Shown: in pieces, positions 57,672 through 64,000 of the stretch
Numbering within the stretch: position 1 is the first letter of the stretch
How the letters are laid out: each line of letters opens with the position of its first letter
Source of the DNA: Ideonella sp.
GTDB lineage: Bacteria; Pseudomonadota; Gammaproteobacteria; Burkholderiales; Burkholderiaceae_C
Direction of reading: 5' to 3'
DNA length: 64,000 bases
Assembly (NCBI GenBank): GCA_016721465.1
Contig: JADKIA010000015.1
Coordinates: forward strand, 176,850 to 240,849
The notes under the pieces: model-generated
What the model was told of the DNA's origin: nothing
Database searches by the model: none
Seen by the model: only the letters and a program-made list of their open reading frames with translations
Translations under genes and position numbers: made by a program

Positions 57672-58583
57672 TCAGGCCGCGGCCAGGCGCTTCTCGCGCA
57701 GGGTCTCGTAGCGCAGGTTGTAGTACGAGGCGGCCAGGATGAGGGCGGCGCCAGCCCACAGCGCGGGATGGGGCGAATCACCGAAGACCAGCCAGCCGGC
57801 GAGGAAGTTCAACGGCAACTTCAGGCCATCGAAGGGCTGCACATAGGCCGCGTCGGCCACGGCATAGGACTTGGCCAGCAGCAGCTGCGCCAGCGCCATC
57901 GCCAACCCCGAGGCCACCAGGTAGCCCACCATCACCGCCGTGGGCCACTGATGGCCCTCGGCCAGCGAGAAGCCCAGGTTCACCGGGGTCATCAGCAGCA
58001 GCAGCCACACGGTGACCGTGGCCGGCGGCTCGTCGTCCAGCAGGCGCTTGGTCAGCAGCGTGGCCGCGCCCCAGAGCACCGCGGCCGCCACCGGGGCCCA
58101 GGCGTGCAGCGTCAGCGCGCTGGACCACGGCCGCAGGATCAGCAGCGCCCCCGCGAAGGCCACCGTGCTGGCCCACCAGCGCTGCGGCGCCACCTTCTCG
58201 TGCAGCAGCACCGCCGCGCCGATGGTGATGAAGAAGGGCGAGGTCATCACCAGCGCGATCACCTGCCCCATCGGCACGCCGCTGGCGAAGGCGTAGACGA
58301 AGGCCTGCACACCCAGCGCCGAGACCAGCACCCGCAACAGGTGCGCGATCGGGCGGCGAGTGCGCAGGCTGGCCAGGCCCGTCTGCCAGAGCATGGGCAG
58401 CGAGAACAGCAACGCGAAGGCGTACTGGTAGAAGGCCTCGGCGGTGGAGGCCAGCCCCAGGTCGAAGGTGACGTGGCGCGTGATGGCGTTGGCGGCGGTG
58501 AAGCACAACCCCGCACCCAGCATGTAGAGCGCACCGGGCACCGCGCGCGACGCCAGGCGGGCAGGGGGTGGAGGACGTGACAT
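57672..58583 (-). CDS. EamA/DMT-family transporter (10 TM)
   Basis: A 303-residue inner-membrane protein made of two EamA repeats, with about ten hydrophobic segments. It starts GALYMLGAGLCFTAANAITR; GQVIALVMTSPFFITIGAAV lies in the first repeat; the second includes ALAQLLLAKSYAVADAAYVQ. The family exports amino acids, nucleotide-like or other small metabolites; the substrate is unknown. It converges with the steroid genes and begins ATG 58583 (an in-frame start 48 nt upstream lacks support). It is a typical core-genome gene. Confidence 0.9.
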   Translation of the reverse strand: MSRPPPPARLASRAVPGALYMLGAGLCFTAANAITRHVTFDLGLASTAEAFYQYAFALLFSLPMLWQTGLASLRTRRPIAHLLRVLVSALGVQAFVYAFASGVPMGQVIALVMTSPFFITIGAAVLLHEKVAPQRWWASTVAFAGALLILRPWSSALTLHAWAPVAAAVLWGAATLLTKRLLDDEPPATVTVWLLLLMTPVNLGFSLAEGHQWPTAVMVGYLVASGLAMALAQLLLAKSYAVADAAYVQPFDGLKLPLNFLAGWLVFGDSPHPALWAGAALILAASYYNLRYETLREKRLAAA

Positions 58584-58905
58584 GGCGCCCAGTGTACGAA
58601 CCCGGTGGTCATCCACAACGAACATCGACAACCAACCCGGAGCCCGTGTGGGCAGGATGCGGTGGCAGGCCGGTGGCGGTCAGGGCTTGTCCGGCCTTGG
58701 ACGGCCGGTTGGGTGCAACATGAACTGGCACTCCCGACGCGGAGGCGACAGCCGCCATCCCGATCTCGTTGCCGCGCCGCTGCCGTCCGGATCCGCGCGA
58801 ACCAGATGCCCGACAGTACCGCGTCCAGCGCCGGGGCGAGTCTCACGCTGACGATGTTCACCGTCCGCGATCGGTCGTGCCGCTCGGGCCGGATCGGCCG
58901 GGCAG
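58584..58905. other. gap without features
   Basis: This gap of 322 nt lies between the EamA gene start and the end of the kinase gene (both on the minus strand). Only GC-rich shadow frames; the transporter's promoter should lie here, but none stands out. Confidence 0.4.
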
Positions 58906-61689
58906 TCAGTGGACGACGAGCAGGCGCGACGGCAGCGCCCGGCCGAACACGCGACGGTATTCGGTCCCGGCCTGCGCGCGCAGGTCGGCTGCTCTCGCGG
59001 CATTGCCGGACTGCACGATCTCGGCTTCGGCCGCCAGCAGTTCGGCGCGCAGGCCGTGCAATGCGGGCAAGACCGCCAGCACGCTGGTGCGCGCCGCGAC
59101 GAAGCGCGCCAGCGTGGCATCACGCTGCTCGGCCGGCGCTGCGAGCGCATTCAGCCAAGCCTCGATCGTGCGGCAGCGCAGGCTGGCCAACGAGCCCTGG
59201 CCAGTGCGCAGCTCGAGCACGCCGCAGGTCGGCGCCACCGCGTCGGCCCGCCGCTCGGCCACTGCCAGCGACAACACCATCGGCGCGCGCAGCAACTGCG
59301 TGCTCTCGCGGCCGAGCGAGTCGACGTTGGCCAGCGCGGCGCGCAGCGCCGACAACCCTTCGCCGGGCTGCCCGGATGCGAGCAGCGCCTCGCCGAGGAT
59401 GAATCGCCCGCGCTCGCGGTAGGTCGTGGGCTGCGGGTACTTGGCTTCGAAGTGGGCCAGGCCCTGGCGCGCCGGCACGACCGCCTCGTCGGGACGCCCG
59501 GCAATGCTCAGAATCAGCGCAAGCACAAGCGACTGCCCCGCCACCACCTCGTCGTCAGCAATGCTGCGGCCACTGGCGCTCTCCAGATTGGCGCGCTGCA
59601 TCGCCACGGCCTCGTCGAAGTGCCCGGCATGCGCCAGCGTCTGCGCCAGCAACGACCGGCCGACGATCGTGCGGTCGTGCGCCGCGCCGAAGTGCTTGGC
59701 CATCTGTGGCGCGAGCTCGCGCAGCTCGGCTTCGATGGCGGCGTGGTCGGACATCGTGAAGCGCAACCGCGCCAGGTTGTAGCGGTCCATCAGGCGGTCG
59801 CCGTCGGAGTAGTTGGCGCTGTTCGCACCGAGCCGGAGGTTGTTCTCGTACACGGCGCGGGCCAGCGCCAGCTCGTCGGTGCCGAGGTAGACATGCGCCA
59901 GCACCGTGGCAATCGACCGGTACTCGGCCGACGATTCGCCGCTCAGGCGGCGCTGCGCAGCCAGCGCCTGCTCGGCGTTGGCCCGCGCCGCAGCAAAGCG
60001 ACCCTGGTGCAGGTCGGCCCAGGCCAGGCTGGCCAGCAGCCGCGCGTTCCACCGGTGGTCGGGGCCGAACGCACGCGCGGCCTCGCGCTGGGTGCGCAAG
60101 GCGGCATCGCGCGCGCCGTCGTTGTCGGACAGCTCTTCGAATACCTCCATGCGATTGAACAGCGCATCGACGTGCCGGCGCGTGCCGCGCGCGCCATTGA
60201 CCTCGTAGAGATCGACGGCCCGATCGATGTGCGGGCGGGCCTGCTCGATCGCCCCGAGCGCGATATAGATCTCGCCCACGGTGTGGTGCAGCTGCGCCTG
60301 CGTGACGGCGTCGCCGGCGAACTTGGCGTCGATCTGCTGTGCGCTCAGGTCGAGCAGCTCGCGTGCACTGAGCTCGCGGCCGCGCGCCTTCTCGGGATCG
60401 TTCAGGCTGAGCGTTTCGGCGAGGAACTTGCCCACCGCCTCGGCGCGCTCCCCCTCGCGCTGCGCCACCTGGCCCTGCCACAGTGCCACGCCCAGGCCGG
60501 TCAGCAGAGCCGCCGTCGCCACGCCGCCGGCGCCGAACGCCAGGCGGTGCCGCGCCAGCAGCTTGCCCAGGCGATAGCGCCAGACGCTGGGCCGCGCCTC
60601 GATTGGACGGGAGTCGAGATGGCGTTCGATGTCCAGCGCAAAGGCCTCGGCCGAGGTGTAGCGCCGCGCCGGCTCCATCGCCAGCGCCTTCATCACGATG
60701 GTGTCGAGGTCGCCGCGCAACGGCCGCGCGGCGGTCTTGTCCGCGGCCACCACGCTGGGCGGCTGCACGTGGGCGCCGAGGATGGCTTCCTCCAGCGCCG
60801 CCGGCGTGTCGCGCTTGAGGGTGTAGGGCAGCTTGCCGGTCAGCAACTCGTACAGCAGCACGGCCAGCGAGTACACGTCGCTGGCCGTGCCGAGCGCGTG
60901 GCCGGCCACTTGCTCGGGCGACGCGTATTGCGGCGTCATCGCGCGACCACCCAGCTGCGTGAGCTCGGTTTCCCGCGAGGCGCCATCGTCATCGAGCAAT
61001 TTGGCCACGCCGAAGTCGAGCAGCTTGACCTGGCCCTGCTCATCGACCATCACGTTGGAGGGCTTCAAGTCGCGGTGGATCACGAGCTGCGCGTGCGCAT
61101 GTTGCACCGCCTGCAGCACCTGCAAGAACAGGCGCAACTTTGCCGCCGTGTTCAGGCCCTGGGCCTGCGCGTAGACGGTGAGCGGCTGCCCCTGCACATA
61201 CTCCAACGCCAGCCAGGGCTGCGTGCCGTCCACGCCCGCATCGAGCACCGAGGCGATGTGCGGATGGGTCAGCGCCGAGAGGATCTCGCGCTCGCGCGCG
61301 AAGCGCTCGCCGATGACGCGGGCGCGTGCGCCCAGCCAGGGCAGCTTGAGCGCCACCTCGCGCTTGTGCGCTCCATCGGCACGTTCGGCCAGCCACACGC
61401 TGGCCATGCCACCTTGCCCCAGTTCCCGCAGCAGCGCCCAGGGGCCGATGCGGTGGCCCACGGTGAAGCCCGCCGGCATGGTGGCGGCGGGCAATGCGGG
61501 CAGCGCCTGCAGGAAGTCGCCGGTCTCGATGGCGCGGCGGTCGTCCAGCAGTTGGCGCAGCAGCGGCAGCACATGCCGGTATTCCGGTGGCAGTGACTCG
61601 AGCCATGCCGCGCGGTCTGCGGGTGCCCGGTCCAGGGCTTCGTCGAGCAGCCTGAGCGCGGTGGACCAATCTGCGGCGGCCAGTTTCAT
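58906..61689 (-). CDS. membrane Ser/Thr protein kinase with TPR-like sensor region
   Basis: A 927-residue kinase. The kinase domain (about 80-345) has ELGQGGMASVWLAERADG, VALKLPW (ATP Lys), VIHRDLKPSNVMVD (catalytic loop), LLDFGVAKLLDDD, a SPEQVAG in place of APE, and SDVYSLAVLLYELL, so all catalytic residues are there. One transmembrane segment (FGAGGVATAALLTGLGVALW) lies near residue 395. The extracytoplasmic half is made of tetratricopeptide-like repeats with many paired helices. Such PknB-like kinases are often preceded by an ECF sigma factor gene, and here only its tail remains at 61778-61885. ATG 61689 has GGAG 9 nt before it; an ATG 24 nt upstream is the alternative. Confidence 0.9.
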   Translation of the reverse strand: MKLAAADWSTALRLLDEALDRAPADRAAWLESLPPEYRHVLPLLRQLLDDRRAIETGDFLQALPALPAATMPAGFTVGHRIGPWALLRELGQGGMASVWLAERADGAHKREVALKLPWLGARARVIGERFAREREILSALTHPHIASVLDAGVDGTQPWLALEYVQGQPLTVYAQAQGLNTAAKLRLFLQVLQAVQHAHAQLVIHRDLKPSNVMVDEQGQVKLLDFGVAKLLDDDGASRETELTQLGGRAMTPQYASPEQVAGHALGTASDVYSLAVLLYELLTGKLPYTLKRDTPAALEEAILGAHVQPPSVVAADKTAARPLRGDLDTIVMKALAMEPARRYTSAEAFALDIERHLDSRPIEARPSVWRYRLGKLLARHRLAFGAGGVATAALLTGLGVALWQGQVAQREGERAEAVGKFLAETLSLNDPEKARGRELSARELLDLSAQQIDAKFAGDAVTQAQLHHTVGEIYIALGAIEQARPHIDRAVDLYEVNGARGTRRHVDALFNRMEVFEELSDNDGARDAALRTQREAARAFGPDHRWNARLLASLAWADLHQGRFAAARANAEQALAAQRRLSGESSAEYRSIATVLAHVYLGTDELALARAVYENNLRLGANSANYSDGDRLMDRYNLARLRFTMSDHAAIEAELRELAPQMAKHFGAAHDRTIVGRSLLAQTLAHAGHFDEAVAMQRANLESASGRSIADDEVVAGQSLVLALILSIAGRPDEAVVPARQGLAHFEAKYPQPTTYRERGRFILGEALLASGQPGEGLSALRAALANVDSLGRESTQLLRAPMVLSLAVAERRADAVAPTCGVLELRTGQGSLASLRCRTIEAWLNALAAPAEQRDATLARFVAARTSVLAVLPALHGLRAELLAAEAEIVQSGNAARAADLRAQAGTEYRRVFGRALPSRLLVVH

Positions 61690-61777
61690 GCGTCCGGTCT
61701 CCGGGGAGTTCATGGGCTTCAACGCATTCCCGCGGTCGAGTCCGCCACCGTCCCGATGCCAGCGCTGGAAGTCGCGC

Positions 61778-61885
61778 TCAGCCGCGCTTCAGCGCGGCGT
61801 ACAGAACGCTGCGCGCCTTCTCCGAGTCGCGCTCGACGGTGCGTTTGCCCACGTCCAGCGCCAGCGCGATCTCGCCCGTGTCGAA
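61778..61885 (-). pseudogene. remnant of an ECF sigma factor (region 4)
   Basis: The minus strand encodes about 35 residues, TGEIALALDVGKRTVERDSE and then KARSVLYAALKRG before the stop, which is the HTH of sigma region 4 of the ECF type (PF07638-like) that usually accompanies TPR kinases. Upstream, where region 2 should be (61886-62000), nothing similar is found. The gene has thus been cut down to its last fifth. Confidence 0.65.
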
Positions 61886-62429
61886 TGCTCTTGTCTGCGT
61901 TGTACGGCACCAGCATAGCGGATGGGGGTGTCGTCGTTTCCCGATCCGGGCCGGCGTGCTGATCGAGGCACGGCACTCATGCATCGCTGCTGGTCCTGGT
62001 GGCGGGCTTGCCGGCTTCGATCCGCACTGCAGGGCGTGGGCGCCGCTCTTGTTCTCGTGCTGGCACTCGGCGGCCCATGCCCGGGGACGGTGGCCGTGCG
62101 AGGCGGTGACGCGGCGAAGCGGGGAAGTGGCGAGACAGGCGACAGTGTTCCCTCAATGGCGACATCACCGCAGACCCGCTTGAACCCAGCCCGCGGCGAT
62201 GATCGATGGCCGGTTCTGGGCGCTCTTGAGCTTGGCGCGTGCTGTGGAGTCGAGTTCATCGAGATCGGCCGGTCAGAAGTTGGCCACCCCCGTCGTGCAA
62301 AAACGCCTCTAGTCCATTTGCAGGGCGAACCCCGCCCTGCGCAGTGGGACATTGCGCCACCAGCGCCCACGGCGCCGCGGCCGAGCGGTTCGGCGGCGGC
62401 GGGCCGGCGCGCCTTGCTCCACTGCCGCC
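61886..62429. other. gap between the sigma-factor relic and the hydrolase gene
   Basis: 544 nt without a gene I would support. Long open frames occur on both strands but have no recognisable motif. It is probably decayed sequence left after the deletion that removed most of the sigma-factor gene. Confidence 0.4.
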
Positions 62430-63739
62430 ATGACCAACGCCATCCTCGCCTGGACTGCCCTGCTGCTCGGCCTGATCGGCCTGCTGTTCGCCTGGTGCGG
62501 GCTCGTCTCGCGCCACGGCAAGATCGACAAGCTGTCGATGTGGTACCTGGGCTTCGGGCTGCCGGGCAGCGAGCTGTCGGTGATGGTGGCCACGCTGGGC
62601 GTGGCGATGGCCGCGGGCTTCTGGGCACTGGGGGTCGCGGATCACCCGGTCGGCCGCGTTGCGCTGGCGCTGCACGGCGTGGCGGTGCTGGCGATGGGCC
62701 TGGCGGTCTGGCGGGCGCGGCACACCTTCGAGGTGCTCGACCGGGGCTTGCGCCAGGCCTTCGGCAACGACTACGAAAGCGGCATCGCGCCCAGCCGCCG
62801 CTCACTGATCAAGCGCAAGCTCGATCCGGCGCGCTGGTGGCGGCCCTTTGCCTTCCAGCAGCCGGGGTGCAGTGGATCAAGGACATCCCCTACGTGCCCG
62901 ATGCGCACAAGCAGCAGCGGCTCGACGTGATGGTCTCGGGCGCCCCGGCCGAGGGGCCGCGTCCGGTGTTGCTCAACATCCATGGCGGCGGCTGGATGAT
63001 CGGCAACAAGGGCACGCAGGCCATGCCGCTGCAGATGCACATGGCGGCCAATGGCTGGCTGGTGGTGGATGCCGACTACCGGCTCAGCCCTGCAGCCCGC
63101 ATGCCCGATCACCTGGTGGACGTGAAGGCCGCCATCGCCTGGACGCGCGCGCATGCGGCCGAGTACGGCGGCGATCCGCGCTTCATCGCCATCACCGGCG
63201 GCTCGGCTGGCGGCCACCTCACCGCGCTGGCGGCACTCACCGCCAACCAGCCAGCCTGGCAGCCGGGCTTCGAATCGGCCGACACCCGGGTGCAATTGGC
63301 GGTGCCCTACTACGGCAAGTACGACCTGTTGGGCGAAATGGCGCTCGACGAAGGCTTCGAGGAGTTCATGGCCCGCAGCGTGATGCCTGGCCCGCGCGCC
63401 CAGCACCCGGAGCTCTGGCGCGCGATGCACCCGGCCAGCCATGCCGCCGCGGTGCCGGCTGCCGAGGCCGCGCCGATGCTGATGCTGCACGGCACCAACG
63501 ATGTGCTGATCCCGCTGGCCGAGGCGCGCTGGTTCGCCGGCCGCATGCGCCAGGACTACGCCGGCGAGCTCACCACCATCGAGCTGCCGCATGCCAACCA
63601 TGGCTTCGATGTCTTCCAGTCGCTGCGCGCCGACCTGGCGGTGGAGGCCATGCAGCGCTACCTCGAACTGCAATACGCCCGCTGGTGCCAGCGCCAGGGC
63701 GTGACGCCGACCCCCGCGGCGCCGGTGCGCCCGGCATGA
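62430..63739 (+). pseudogene. alpha/beta-hydrolase (HSL/BD-FAE type) with N-terminal membrane domain, frameshifted
   Basis: The 5' part encodes an N-terminal region with several hydrophobic segments (LAWTALLLGLIGLLFAWCGL; VATLGVAMAAGFWALGVAD). At the run of four G (62864-62867) the frame changes: the first frame goes to nonsense (GCSGSRTSP), the other continues VQWIKDIPYVPDAHKQQRLD with the hydrolase. There HGGGW, the nucleophile elbow GGSAGG, Asp in HGTNDVLIPL and His in PHANHGF form an intact esterase site. One extra G would join both into a protein of about 436 residues. The 1-base error lies in a homopolymer, so a sequencing mistake is as likely as a mutation. Family members hydrolyse esters; the substrate is unknown. 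Confidence 0.75.
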
Positions 63740-63910
63740 AGCCCGAGCGATGATCACGCTGCTCGCCGACCGCTGCACCCAGTTCAACCCCTTCGACGAC
63801 GTGACCGGCCGACCCACCCAGCTTGCCCCCTGCCGGGTTCACCGACTTGCTCGACGGGGCGGCCTGAGCGCCGACGTCGGCATGGCCTCTGCTGATCAGG
63901 AACCGTCCCC

Positions 63911-64000
63911 ATGATCGACGATCTCGAACTCGTCGCCAGCCGACTGGCCGACTGGCTCTCGGCGCGCGAACCGTCCGGCATGCCGGTGCGCGTGTCGGGC
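63911..64000 (+). CDS. start of a gene running off the right edge, possibly a phosphotransferase
   Basis: Thirty codons from ATG 63911, MIDDLELVASRLADWLSARE and so on. The pattern RLADWLSAREPSGMPVRVSG resembles the N-terminus of aminoglycoside-phosphotransferase-like proteins that act in acyl-CoA metabolism (ACAD10/11 type). The guess is weak; only the start is visible. Confidence 0.4.
   Translation, partial: MIDDLELVASRLADWLSAREPSGMPVRVSG

Overview
The window is GC-rich DNA of a Gram-negative bacterium, most likely a betaproteobacterium of the order Burkholderiales. The basis is the initiator-tRNA 3' half at 17959-18020, a TonB-dependent receptor, and steroid-catabolism genes of the kind known from Comamonas and relatives. 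No species can be named from the sequence alone. It divides into two unlike halves, joined at a broken copy of the initiator tRNA that looks like an integration site.

Left half (1-18020): an accessory island. It starts with a NYN/LOTUS RNA-binding nuclease-like gene. A minus-strand operon then encodes a complete ubiquitin-like conjugation pathway: Ubl (3652-3966), E2 (3213-3647), JAB/JAMM deconjugase (2704-3216) and E1 (1173-2707, with an apparent single-base frameshift). Upstream on the same strand lie a HigB-type toxin (5459-5758) and an antitoxin fused to an ImmA/IrrE metallopeptidase (4203-5438), with a palindromic operator over their promoter. A Fic AMP-transferase (5923-7245) runs the other way. 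A 1995-residue tyrosine recombinase (7489-13476) and a ParB-fold partner form an operon. Then come an AbiEii-like nucleotidyltransferase with a winged-helix partner and a hipBA pair, with two copies of a 26-bp palindrome around hipBA. The island ends at the tRNA remnant. The enzymes mostly modify or cut protein or RNA (Ubl conjugation, AMPylation, nucleotidyl transfer, phosphorylation, ribosome-dependent RNA cleavage), as expected of a defence and toxin-antitoxin island.

Right half (18208-57627): a steroid-degradation region. Its core (22929-31731) is hsaC-like dioxygenase, ipdA, ipdB, echA20, ipdC, enoyl-CoA hydratase, two acyl-CoA dehydrogenases and fadA6. This is the gene set that removes rings C and D after rings A and B have been opened. 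Further genes are a VOC protein, a GGDEF-EAL protein, a hydroxyacyl-CoA dehydrogenase, a fused double acyl-CoA dehydrogenase, ketosteroid isomerase, ipdF, a MaoC hydratase and a thiolase. A LuxR-type regulator, a TonB receptor and kstD come next. Then follow side-chain functions: a ChsH-like double hot-dog hydratase, an alpha-methylacyl-CoA racemase, a thiolase, a FadB/J-like multifunctional enzyme and a second fused acyl-CoA dehydrogenase. Several gaps carry a short element with core CGGACGATG or its palindromic form TCGTCC-N4-GGACGA, which may mark one regulon.

Two 102-bp inverted elements (49200-49301 and 49356-49457) share a 44-nt loop but have unrelated 29-bp stems; they are the most unusual non-coding structure here.

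The right margin (57672-64000) is ordinary genome: an EamA transporter, a TPR Ser/Thr kinase beside an ECF sigma-factor relic, a frameshifted alpha/beta hydrolase, and the start of a gene that runs off the end.
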